Source: Zanthoxylum bungeanum (lineage: Eukaryota; Streptophyta; Magnoliopsida; Sapindales; Rutaceae). Taken from it: DNA of 64,000 nt. The notes beneath the pieces were generated by a model. That model had not been told where the DNA came from, made no database searches, and saw only the letters and a list, made by a program, of their open reading frames with translations. This document shows positions 40,160 through 51,251 of this stretch, piece after piece. The position numbers and the translations under genes are program-made. Numbering within the stretch: position 1 is the first letter of the stretch; each line of letters starts with the position of its first letter. The stretch spans positions 124,001 to 188,000 of the forward strand of contig SKCR01007814.1 in the NCBI GenBank assembly GCA_019454045.1. The letters run 5' to 3'.

Positions 40160-42989
40160 ATTGATGCATGAAAACCGAAATTAGGGTTCTTGGCAAATTT
40201 GGGGCTTTTTGATTTTGGCTTGATTCTGACAAATTGATTGTGTAAGAATGCTTATATATGATCTAATTTGAGATATATGTAATCAATTTGACAAAAAAAA
40301 TTATTGGATTGATTTTCCCCAATTTGCAAATTTTGGTCAAAACTTTAATTTGGGTAAACTCGATTTAGGCATGATTTGGTTGAATTGTTTGATGCATTAT
40401 GCTTGAATGAGGTTGAATTGAAGTTGTGCATGATCAATTTCAAGAAAATTGGATTAGATCAATTTTCCCCAATTCTTAGGTTGAATTTGAAACTTGAAAT
40501 TGGGCAAAATGTGTTTAAGCATGTTTTAATTGAATTGGATGTTTAAGTATGCTTAGAACATGTTTAATTGAGATTGTGTGTGAACAATTTCATGAAATTG
40601 GATTGGATTCAATTTTCCCCAAATTGGAAGCTTGGCCGAAAATTGGAAGAACCTAATGTCTTGGTAATTTTGTTTTGTTTGATCATTGGATGACTTAAAA
40701 CAATTGGTTTAATGTGTTTGAAGTTCAATTGGATTGAATTTTGATTTGGAACATTTTTCCCTTTTAAAGTGGCTTGGCCGATTTTAAAGAACATTGAATT
40801 CTTTGTGATTTTGTTTTTTTAATTCATTGGATGAATTGAATTGATTTGGGAAATTAAGATTGTGGACTCAATTGGATTGAAACCGAATCGAATTGAAAAA
40901 CCCCTAATTGCCGAGACTTGAAAGCATGTTAATTGGGTTTGATTTTAATTGAATTGTGTTGGACACTATTTGGTTGTTAAAGTGCATGATTAATTAGGCT
41001 AATTGATATTTTAGAAATGTTAATTGGGTAATTGATTGTGTATTACACTTAGGTTAATTAATTGTGAAATTTGGAATTTTATAAGTTAATTAATTTGGGC
41101 TTGATTTTGGAAATTGGGCTTGTTGTTGGGTTGTAATTGGGCTTTTGGGCTTTGTTGTAACAAAGTTGGGTTTAGGCAAAATTGGTTGGATCCAATTAGG
41201 CCCAAAACCGAATCCAAAAGGTCCAATTATGACTTAATGAACCTTAATTATTTAATTGGGCCTAATGGGCCAAAATTAATTTAAAGGCTTATGGGGTAAC
41301 TCCCGGATTGGATTTTGGTTGTTCGGTTTGACCCGAGTTGACCAAAAGTCCACGCCTATAGAAATTAATTAAAAGCCCATTGGACTTTAATTAAATAAAA
41401 CATTAGATGTTAATCGGGCTTTGAGACCCGTTGCGATTAAATTTGGAATTTAAGTCGTAAAGGTTCGTTAATAAAAGTGTAATATTTAATTTAGAATTAA
41501 ATAATGAATTAGAATTAAATACGTATTAAATTGGATTTAATTATGTTATTTAATTTAATCGTCGTAGAAATTGTACTTTGAGTACGTGTTTGCAAAACGA
41601 GTTTGACTCGAACAAAAATCAAATCTTTGTTTGAACATTGGATGATCACTAATATTCAAGATTAATTAATTTGATTGATTGATTGATAACATGCTTGTAT
41701 GAACACATGGTTGTGATGTTTGAATAATGTATATCGGATGGATATTAGTCGGGTTGGGCGATTTTGGAAATTGTAATAAATTTGATTTATTAAATTGGAC
41801 CTGCGTGTCCAGCCTTATCTCCTATTTCTTTGTTCTCTTCTCACCTATTCCCCTCCATGTAAAAGAGGTTTCTTTAGAAGTGTAGTGTAAGGGTAGAAGT
41901 AGAAGTATACAAGTGCTAGCGGGAGAGAGAAAGTGAGAGATTTGATCTAGGATCAATGTAAAATATCCATCCGCATATCATTATTATTTTATTTCATACT
42001 CGCTTTATTATGTGTTTAGAATGCATGCTTAAGGGTGTATGATGATGAGACCTTAACAATGATAATTAAATTGGTAGCCAATTTGCACGCGAAAAACCCT
42101 CGTTAAATATCATGCGTTTTTCCTTCCATTGAGTGATTCTTACTCAAGATCCGAGATTGGCAGGGGTTGTTGGCCAAAGTCAAGCCCTTGTCCATCAAAG
42201 ATGTGTTTTAATCACGAGGCTTTGTTCTATATCGGTGTCGTGTCCAAGTTGTGGTTTGTTGGCCAAAGTCAAGACCACTTCTTGTCCATTGACATTGATT
42301 ACGAAGCTTCCATGTCAATGGGTCCGCGCTTGACTGGAATCATTAGGTTTGTTGTGCCAAAGCCAAGGCCTAGTTGATTCAGAGGAAAAAGGTTAGGGTA
42401 CACATTCGATGTATAGGCATATATAAGATATATGTTTGGGACTTGGATGTCCACCTACTGGATCTAGGAGTTGGATGAGATCCAATTGATCTTCGAGATC
42501 TACCTAGTTAATTATCATACAATTTGTTGGCCAAAGTCAAGATTGTGTGATATTTAACAGGATCCTAGCCCACTAGGAAACACGGTTTCCCGAGTACTCG
42601 ACAGAGGGTTAGAGGCTCGACGAAAAATAGTGGGAGGCAAGAATGAATTTGCAGTACTCGTTCAATTACTCGCCATATGCGCTCATTTAAATTATTTCGT
42701 CATTAGATTAAATGTTAGTTAGACTAATATTTAAATTGTTGTTTTAATAAACAGTTGGACTGTATTATACTTGATTATATATAATTGGATTATATTAATC
42801 AATATATTTGAATTAATTAATTTCAGTTTACAGTTGATTTTATAATTGGATTATAGTAATCAATGTAATTGAGGTTAATTAATTTGGATTATATTTGATT
42901 ATATAGTTGGACTATTATAATCATTATAATATATAAAGTACCACTAATCGTTGATTAAATAGTTGGACTATTGTAATCAAGATAAAATT
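40160..42989 (+). other. Copia D leader (2.8 kb, noncoding)
   Basis: AT-rich with no coding sequence recognised. Repeated tttggcttgattt/caattttcccc words at 40300-40900, gggcctaatgggcc words at 41080-41290, four ggccaaagtcaag motifs (42171, 42259, 42357, 42528), and a degenerate run of gttggactattgtaatca units at 42740-42990. The I leader has the same organisation but is shorter. Confidence 0.65.
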
Positions 42990-42990
42990 G
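42740..42990 (+). repeat. Degenerate palindromic repeat ahead of the lost gag start (copia D)
   Basis: About six variants of ttgattatatagttggactattgtaatcaa, themselves imperfect palindromes. In copia I a single unit precedes the gag ATG; here the ATG position reads ATAAAA, so translation of gag cannot start there. E has the same at about 60540-60760. Confidence 0.6.
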
Positions 42991-45050
42991 AAAAGTTGGA
43001 TATTTAAAATATAATCTAGGATTAAAATATTTTAAATGATTTAATTTTCAAATTGGGAATAAATAATAGGTTGCTTTATTGGATAAAATAACTTATTATA
43101 CCTTAAGCCCAAAATTAAGCAAGATAAGTAGAGCATAAAATCTTTGGAAGATTTTTGTAATGATGACTTTAATGCTTAATTTAATATACTTGTCATAAAT
43201 CTAATTTTGGATTTAAGAAGTATTAAAATTGCAATTTATAATTCTTGGAGAATTAATTGACTATTCATGTAAAGTCAAAGTTTGCAATTGGGCATGTAGC
43301 ACGAGGTGCACATTCCTTTCAATATTATAAAAACAAGGCTTGGCCTAAGGTTCCTAAAATATTGAAAAGGATAATTGACATATCCCAAAGTGACTACCAT
43401 TTGGATATGGAAGACACGAAGGAATTAAAGAAAGGGCGAGGCTCTAACTTTAAAAATGTTTGTCTAAGTTATGTTCACAGCTAGTATTGAAATTAGATTT
43501 TAAATACTTAGTGTGGTACATAAAATATATGTATTCAGAATCTGCTTTGAGCAGGATACTGACTTCAAGCTGAGATTGCTCTGCTGCGAATCGGAAACGG
43601 GACGAAAGTCGCTGTTTCGACCGTAGATACCTAAGTTTAGGAACTGCCCTTCGGGTATGTACTTGAATTAGGAACTGTTATAATGTAACTAGTTTGACTA
43701 GAGACATTATCTCTTTATCAGTGTTTAATCCGTTGCGGATAAAACCTTTATATTATAGAACACTGAGTGTTTTATTATATAAAGATGATACTGAGATAAA
43801 TATATTAGATATAAATAACAGAATTTATATTTTGAATATAAATAAAAAATCTCAAACATATAAATTGACAAATAAATAGCTCAAATTGATTTGATCAATA
43901 GAGACTTATTTGTGGCATTGTTATCTAGGACACAATTTAATTAGACTCGTATATCCACACTTTTGAAGAGTGGATACTAGGACTGATTTGACTATTCAAA
44001 TAAGGTCTGCGAATCTAGTTTATTAGGTAAAATACCTAAAATACTATTTGCTTGGTAATAGTGTTAGTGCCACCGATCTGTTAGCCCTATTCATGGTGAA
44101 GTAAGTGGGCCCATATCTAGCTAGGCTAGATGTGAACATGAATATTTCGTGACCTTAACGGATGTGGCATCACGTTATGGTTATGTGTTTCTTTTGAAGA
44201 ACACAAATCAGAAACTTTAAAGTTTCGACACGAAATACATAAACAGATCGGCTATAGTATTATTCCGCCACGGTAAGACCGTAATGGAAAATACTTAAGC
44301 AGTAAGTTTCGAACATACATGAAAGAGTACGGTATTCTTTCATATGAGGACTCCTCCCGAGACATGTCAGTTAGACGATGTGTCCGAACAGGATTAACCG
44401 AATTTTGTTAGACATAATAAGATTAATCACGAGTCGCTTTGAGCTACCATTTCCTTCCATAAGATATTACTAACAGTGCAAAACTTATTTAGAATAAGGT
44501 TCCATATAAATCTGTTTGACAGATATCGTATAGGATATGAACAGGAAAGAAACGAGGTTTCTCATTCCTGACAATTTGGGTATGCTAGGCATAACGTTTG
44601 GATGATACCAAACTAAGGACCCAAATTGGATAAGTGCCGATATAGGTTATCCTATGGGAAACCATAAGTATAGTACTTATACATCTCACTAGAGAACAAT
44701 TAGATTGTTGCTCTCCATGCGGTTTTCCTAAGAGGAATACCGATATGCAGTGGTAAGTGGGAGGATAGTATAACTCGATGAAAATCGGAGTAATACTATT
44801 CTAGGCACTGAATCTTAATGGAACATATATAGTTCATCAAGGATGAAACTATACCATTAATCTTCGAATACACAAGAACAAAGGAGTGATACGAGGTATC
44901 GACTCCCTATTATGACAAAGTGTCATGAGTCCGAACTGGACTCCATGTATATCAATATGTTTGGATAGAAGCAAGCATAAGGTTCTTGGAACTGACGTTT
45001 TGACTCAAAACGAAATAATTCTTGGTATATAAGGAGGTTAGTGGGAGAGG
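42991..45050 (+). pseudogene. Copia D gag to RT, decayed
   Basis: Homology to copia I can be followed from the gag zinc-finger region (about 43257-43484, KAWPKVPK and ISQSD) through protease and GAG-pre-integrase (43600-44100) and integrase (44100-44600) to RT. Stops and indels break every frame. Near 44955-44965 a deletion of about 350 bp relative to E joins the RT start to a later part at a shared atgtttgga. Gypsy C interrupts at 45050 in the stretch before the RT catalytic motif. Confidence 0.75.
45046..45050. repeat. Target site duplication of gypsy C (left copy)
   Basis: agagg at 45046-45050 recurs at 54713-54717. Removing C restores the copia sequence ttagtgggag..gcactga seen in copia I and G. 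Confidence 0.92.
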
Positions 45051-47208
45051 TGACCGGCGTAAACACACACGTATAACGCAAGCGCACGTATCGTTCAAGT
45101 AGTATAAAAATATCGATCCCACGAGGACTTAATTCCTACTGTTGTTATTAATTATTGAATCTATTTATTTACAAATATCTAATTAAAGGGAGAATAGAAT
45201 TGATTGCTTGATTGATTTGGTTGATTGAAGATTTGCTAAATAAATAAAAAGATAAAAGAAAATACTAAGGAAAATAATAGACACAAAAATCTAAGGTTGT
45301 GATTTCTTTTAATATCATTTAAAAGATGAAGTGATTATTTTATGTTTGTGTAATAAATCAGTTTACTAACCTGGAACACTAAATTATGTAAAAGCCTCTT
45401 CCGATGGTCAATTACAAATACCCAGTATAACCCATTAAACCATATTCCTATGTCAACCACATTACCTGGATTCATTAAGTCTAAGTTCCAATTATGGCTA
45501 CCCCCGCCCGACAGGTATATTCCTATCCTGTAAGGAAATCTATTAAAAGGGTTATCTATCCTCAAGGAAGATCGTGGGCTATTAAGTCTAAGGCTGAAAC
45601 CTAAAATCCCTATGTCTAGTTCATTTTAGATTTACCATTTCAATCTTATTGGTGATCAGACAACAAGAAGCATTAAGCTTAAGACTTAATAAATAACCTT
45701 TTAAATTACCCAACTATAAAATAATCCCTTATAAACCTGTGATATTAAAAGTCATCACAACCCCTAATTAACTAACACATAACTAGGACTATAAAAATAA
45801 AATACATAAAATAAAATGACATAAGGTAAAATGCTGAAAAGTAAATTACAATAATAAAATGCTAAGGTAAAAGGAATTACTTTTACTACTACTAATTTAG
45901 ATATCTCCCATAAAATAATATATAAACTTGTGTTGATTTACCAACCGACCAGTCTGGCGGTATCCAGATTAAGTCAAATTAAGTCCAACCAGCCATTAAG
46001 GCGGAACCAAAAATAAATTTACCAACCGACCAGTCTGGCGGTATCCTTGATTAGTCAGGTTTAAAACAGATTAAAATTAAATTACCAACCGACCAATATA
46101 GCGGTATTCCTTATTAAGTCAATATTTTAATTAGTTAATATTATTTTTTTAAGGGAGATTAATCTAAATAGCAATAGTAGAAGAATTACCTTTCACCCTA
46201 GCTGAGGAAATTATTTCAACATGGTGAATAGTAAAAACTGTAAAAAGTAAAAAGTAAAAATTAAATTACTATTATTACAAAAAGTAATTAAAATTATTTA
46301 CAAAACTAAAATAAAAAAAACTAAAAAATAAAAATAAAAATTCTAGAGAGAGAAATCAAGAGAGAGAAAGGTACACTTAAAAACTGAAAATTCGCGGCCT
46401 ATTTATAGCAAAAATAATTTACTGTTCGGGTATTGTTCTCGCGTCGCGACGCTAAGGCGTTGCGCGTCGCGACGCTCATTTGTCGACGTGGCACAATGAG
46501 ACGGCGACACGTAGCAAGGCGGCTGACTGTACAACTGACACGTGTCAAGGCGGCTAATTCTCAATTATTATGATGACGTCATGCTGACGTCATGCTGACG
46601 TGGAGGCGACGTGGCGATGACGTGGCGTGGCGGCTGACTGTACAACTGTCGGCACAATGGGATGGCGACACGTGGCGACACGTGTCAAGTTGTGATTGGC
46701 TGAGGCTGACGTGGCATGTTGACTCGGTTGACCTGCTGACGTGGACGATGATGTGGCATGACACGTGGCAAGGTTGACTCGTTGACCGCTGACATGGCTG
46801 ATGACGAGGCGACACGTGTCAAGTCTGAGTGTCGGCAGCATATGATGATGACACGTGGCACGGCGCACGTTAGCAGATCGGCTGTGATGGTGACACGTGG
46901 CACGGCGCATTTTAGCAAAGTCAAACTTTTCAAATTGTTGACCGTTGACCATGGCGCATTTTAGCAGAACCGGCACACGCTGGGCGTCGCGGCGCGAAGT
47001 GCTCTAGCGTCGCGACGCGCAGAAGACCAAAATATCCCTGATGACGCATTTTTGTCCGGTTTTGCCCCAAATTGCCTCCAGTGCTGTCCAAACTTTATTT
47101 ATCTGCAAAATAACAATAAAACACATCAAAACGTTCATAAAACTCAAGAAACTATACAAAATGTTAAGGTAAATGAGTGGGAAATAGTGATATAAATACC
47201 ACTCATCA
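45051..47208 (-). repeat. Gypsy C 3' LTR
   Basis: 2158 bp from tgaccggcg to cactcatca. TATA box on the minus strand at 46401-46407. CACGTG array at 46530-46905. Pairs with 52558-54712; differences are mostly single-base indels in A/T runs. Confidence 0.92.
46430..47020 (-). promoter_or_regulatory. CACGTG array flanked by GCGTCGCGACGC palindromes (C 3' LTR)
   Basis: Seven perfect CACGTG motifs plus several TGACGTGG, TGACGTCA and TTGACC words within about 380 bp, just upstream of TATA in the direction of transcription. On both sides lie the 12-bp perfect palindrome gcgtcgcgacgc (46441-46452, 46464-46475 and 47011-47022) or near copies. The same layout is at 53944-54530 in the 5' LTR. Confidence 0.65.
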
Positions 47209-47221
47209 CACCCCCAAACCT
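47209..47221 (-). promoter_or_regulatory. Polypurine tract (gypsy C)
   Basis: cacccccaaacct is the reverse complement of AGGTTTGGGGGTG, as in gypsy A. Confidence 0.8.
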
Positions 47222-48001
47222 AACATTTTGCTAGTCCTCGAGCAAAATACAAAATAAAATAACATAATAAAATTTAACTAAGCCATTTTCGTAGGGATCA
47301 CGGTTGCATTTAGCATATGCAACAAGCCTTTAAACCCCTAGGTGTCCCTAGTGGACGAGTGTAGTCTCGTGAGGGTTTACAGCAATGATACCCACAAACA
47401 TTTTACAAAAGTAAAAAGGTATTAAAACTAATGCACACAAAAGCAAAAAGACAAGCGAAAAGAGAATAAAGAAAGATAGTGACTAATCAGGTGAAAATTC
47501 TACTCCAAGTTACTAGTTGTTTTGTTTCTTTCTAAATTACCGAATAAGTAAATTCTCCGATTATTTTTACCATTCTCCATATACACAGCCAACAAAATAT
47601 TAATCAACTCATTTTTGCCCACAACAGTCATAAGTGCAGTTGATAAGAGAGTAATATTTTTGTCCTAAAGTTCTATCAGATTTCACACCTTTTTGTAGCA
47701 ATGGAATAATTTTCTGATTTTTCTGATTTTTTCTTTGATTTTTTCTCTATTTTTTATTTATATACAATACCTTCCGTCTATGTAGCGAGCTTTGGGTTGG
47801 TGGCTCCCAAACCAGTTGGCTTTAGGGCACCAGGTGTTAAGACACCCCTACGAACTTAATTACTCAGACTTCAGATATATATATTTTTGCAGCATCTTCG
47901 ATCCATGTAGCGAGCTTTGGGCCAATGACTCCCAAACCAGTTGGTTTTAGGGCACTAGGTATTAAAATACCCTTACAGACTTAATAACTCGGATCTCGGA
48001 C

Positions 48002-48035
<34 letters not shown>

Positions 48036-48607
48036 CCATCACTATTTAGAGATGCTTCCTCCAATTAAACTATAGCACTGAATATTACAAACTTTTCAAT
48101 TTTAGCTCATGTCCGTATGTTTCCATGTAAGTTCATAATACCTGTCAACTGAACATATGAAGATCCAATTTAGTCTGTGTTAAGGAGAATTCACAAATTA
48201 AATAATTCAAAATGAAATAAACAAAAATTAACTTATTTCGAAATAGGTTTGAGATACGTCTCAGGAGCGGAAATTCCTTACTCGGCTATCTCTTACCAAT
48301 TCCACCTTTTTAGTCAAAATAAAAACACAAAAAATGCAAAATATTTTTGTAATTTTGAAAAATTTTCAATTTTATTTTTTTTTTTTTTTGAAAAATTTTG
48401 AACTAAAAATAAAAAATAACATACTACTAAAAACAAGGTACTAATCAATTAAAGAACTCCTATTGATTTTAACGGAATTTTGTTGCATAAATGAAAAATT
48501 TTAACGGAAAGTATTAACATAAAAGTTATGCACCCCCAAACCTAAATTAAGCATTGTCCCTAATGCGTTCAAAACATAAACAAAATGTAGGAACAATGGT
48601 ACCGAAT
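47222..48607 (-). other. Gypsy C 3' noncoding region
   Basis: Up to about 48300 it is homologous to gypsy A 5306-6365, including the two-copy repeat (about 47777-47874 and 47900-48000) and the run of 29 T at 48004-48032 that corresponds to a shorter A-run in A. From 48300 to 48607 it is AT-rich, unmatched, and follows the ORF2 stop. A second T run lies at 48376-48390. Confidence 0.7.
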
Positions 48608-49638
48608 TTATGCGTCAGTCTCGTCCTCGTCGCTATCTGAAAGTGGATATGGTGGCATCTGATTCTCCTGCATTCCCATATGTCGTGCCATTCTTTGCTG
48701 CAGTTGAACCAAATATCTCAGCTTCGTTTCCACTCTGGCGACTCTCTCAGGCAAGGTATGAGACTGTGTTGCTCTGCGTGACTGTGAGGGTGGCTGCTGT
48801 GGAGCAGCTGCAGGTGCTGAGGAAGATGGTCCAGTAGGTATTTGTCTCTCTGTTCGGAGTTGCTGGATTATGCGGGCTGTTAAGGCTGTCATGGGTTGCA
48901 TTGGTTCTTCTCTGGGATCAACAGGAACCATACCCAAAGTACAAAGTGATGTGATCAGGTAGCAGTATAACAGACCTGCCTGTGTTGATCTTGCAGCCCA
49001 GGCTATATTGTTGAGATTAACTGTCCAACATCAATAGTAAAGCCCTCCAGAATGCAATATAACAAGATCATGCGTTCCTTTGTGACATAAGTAATGTGTG
49101 ATCCTGGTAACAACGATCGGGTCACAAAATGGAACCATACCTTTGCTTCAGGTTTGAGTAATCTTGAACTTATCTTCTGGTGTTCCCCATTACTACTCAA
49201 TACCCAAGCCGCATTAGGAACACACAATGTTTCTGTTAAATGTGTAATATCAATCTCCTCCTTAACTGCAGAGTATTCATCAGCTTCCATATCAGGTAAT
49301 CCATAGAATCTGTTAATTGTAGTAGGATCAAATGCTACTTGTTGATTTCTAACCATTGCTACATATGCACGATGCTCATAAGCATTAGCGTAAAACTCCC
49401 GTACAATAGCTGTATAAGCGGGGTGAGGCTGCAAACAAAGCTTTTGCCAGTGTCTGGTTGCAATGATCCTGTCAATCTCTGGGAATAGTCCGGGGCAGAT
49501 TTCAAAACCCCTCTCCATAATATGAATTTTTCTAGTCATTCCCTCTTCGAATCTCCTTTCTGCAGCTGCCGAAACAAATTTTGTAGTGTCAAAACTGGGT
49601 TCAGCAGATGTTGAAGCTCTGAATCTCTTTGGTGGCAT
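48608..49638 (-). pseudogene. ORF2 of gypsy C: putative plant transposon protein domain, one frameshift
   Basis: Starts at the ATG at 49638 (MPPKRFRASTSAEPSFDTTKF) and is open to 49003 (211 residues). FYANAYEHRAYVAMVRNQQV, INRFYGLPD and MILLYCILEG are typical of the 'putative plant transposon protein' domain (Pfam PF20167, from memory), common in plant repeats and of unknown function. After VGQLIS the frame changes by one base: the alternative frame reads NNIAWAARSTQAGL and continues to the stop at 48608, with a Ser/Pro/Gln-rich part, a predicted coiled coil (RVARVETKLRYLVQLQQR) and an acidic end (SDSDEDETDA). Total about 340 residues. The single indel could be a sequencing error. Confidence 0.75.
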
Positions 49639-50880
49639 TTTTCAGAAATTTCGGCAGAATCTCCTCTGTTTTCCTCAAATCCTCAACAACACAAAACAAC
49701 AAAATTACCGCAAACACTCCAAATCAATCGATCACCGCACTTCGCCCCCAATTACTACGAATCAAATTAATTCAACAATCCAACACTTCGCAATTCAAAA
49801 TTCACAGTCAACCAATTCACAATTCAATTTTTCAATTTACCCAATTACCAAATCAATTTTTTAATCAAATCATTACCGTATTTTCAAATTCTGATTTTGG
49901 CAGTGATACTCTCGGCAGTGTATTTGGTTGGCAGTGATGGTGAAGGAGGTTCTCGGCAAGGATGGCTTGGTTCCGGTTTGCGACGGTGGTGGCTAATATT
50001 CGGCAAGACAGTGGCAATTTGGCTCGGCAATGGGCTGGTTTGTCTCAGTTTAGTCGCAGGTGATGACTTCCGGTTTCGGCTGCTGTTTGGTCGATGGAAG
50101 GCCGATTTGATTCGTTGGCTCGCGGTTGAGTCAAGGCAAGGGTGGCTCGCGGTGGTTGCTCACGGTGTGGATCTCGACTTGTGGCGGCTGGACCTTGGTT
50201 GGTGAAGACTCTTGCGGTTTCGGTGGTGGTGGAGATTTGAGAGAAAATGGTGAGATCTGGGTAGTTTCGGCTTGGTGGTTCATGGCTCGGCAAGGGTGAG
50301 GTTTGCGACTAGTTGGTCTCGGCTGGTGGATCTTGGTGGCTCGGTGGTGGTTCACGGCTTCTCGTTTGGTGGCTCAGTTGATGGCTTCTGGTTCGGTTCT
50401 GTGATGTCTTGGAAGTGGGTCACAGCTCTGGTAATGGATTCGTGGTGGGTAGTTTTGGCCAGATGGTGGTGCTCGGAATCGGCGATGAAGGTCTCGGCAA
50501 GGATGAAGAGGGTGTCGATCTCGACGGTGGTGGTTAAGCCTCGGCGAGACAGTGGCAGTCTTGGTGGATCTCGGCTTGGTTCGTTGGTGGCTGCTCACGG
50601 TGTGGATCTCGGCTGGCGAAGACTCGGTCACGGCAAGGGTGGCTCGCGGTGGTTGTTGGCTGGATCTAAGTGAGGGTGGCTGGTTCGGTTTTGGTGGTGT
50701 TTGAGGAAGAAGATGATGATGGGTTTTGGTTGGATGATTTGGTTCACGGTGGGGATGAAGGCTCCCTGTGTGGTGGTTGTGAGTTGAGAGAAAATGGTGA
50801 GATCTGTGAGAGAAACGGGTTCTGGTCTCGGCGGCTGCTGTTTTTGGGCTTGATTTTGAGTCAGTGTCGCGACGCCAAAA
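49639..50880 (-). other. Proline-coding, GC-rich stretch upstream of ORF2 (gypsy C)
   Basis: Much less AT-rich than its surroundings, with internally repeated words such as ggtggctcgcggtggttg (50146 and 50640) and gctcacggtgtggatctcg (50159 and 50590). On the minus strand it reads as short Pro/Ser/His-rich frames, on the plus strand as Gly/Trp/Val-rich frames; none is conserved or long. It resembles the 5' UTR or first exon of a host gene and may have been captured with ORF2. Ends near paired tcgcgac words (50868 and 50891). Confidence 0.5.
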
Positions 50881-51181
50881 ATGCCTAGCGTCGCGACACT
50901 AGGTTTAGGGTTAGGGTTTTGACTCGGGATTTTTTTTTTTTTTTGGCAAAACCATGTCTTGCGACGGATAAATCCATAGGGACGCCTCTTAAGAAGTGTC
51001 TTTTTACTCGGTCGTCTCCTGGATCAACTTTGTATCTTCGTGATTTTGTCAAATTTTTATTTTGAAAATCCCGCTTGTACTGGCCTCTTTGTCCTGAAAA
51101 ATTCCGTTTTTAATTTTTCCTGCAAAACTAACACAAAAAATTAAAAAGTTCACACAAAATATGAAAAATAAATTACAACAA
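50881..51181 (-). other. Noncoding stretch after the cargo-slot motif (gypsy C)
   Basis: No gene. In the element's direction it begins AT-rich after the slot motif, with ttagttttgcag (splice-acceptor-like) near 51118-51130, and ends in the T/A run near 50931-50944. It corresponds in position to the short introns or spacers ahead of the virus-like ORF in A and B. Confidence 0.5.
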
Positions 51182-51210
51182 AATTGCATGGGTTGCCTCC
51201 CTGCTAGCGC
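51182..51210 (-). other. Conserved post-pol motif marking the cargo slot (gypsy C)
   Basis: Reverse complement of GCGCTAGCAGGGAGGCAACC..., the same as 33827-33856 in gypsy B. Lies 40 bases after the ORF1 stop. Confidence 0.75.
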
Positions 51211-51251
51211 TAAATTTTCGTCTTCAGCCAGACGTGACTGAAATTTATCTG

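Noticed and set aside
48004..48032. Run of 29 T as a poly-A tail of an inserted retrogene
   Set aside because: It lies in the 3' noncoding region shared with gypsy A, which has a shorter A-run at the same place; no gene end or target duplication flanks it.
50272..50673. Gly/Trp/Val-rich plus-strand ORF in gypsy C
   Set aside because: It is antisense to the element in a low-complexity stretch, with no known domain; most likely chance openness of GC-rich repeats.
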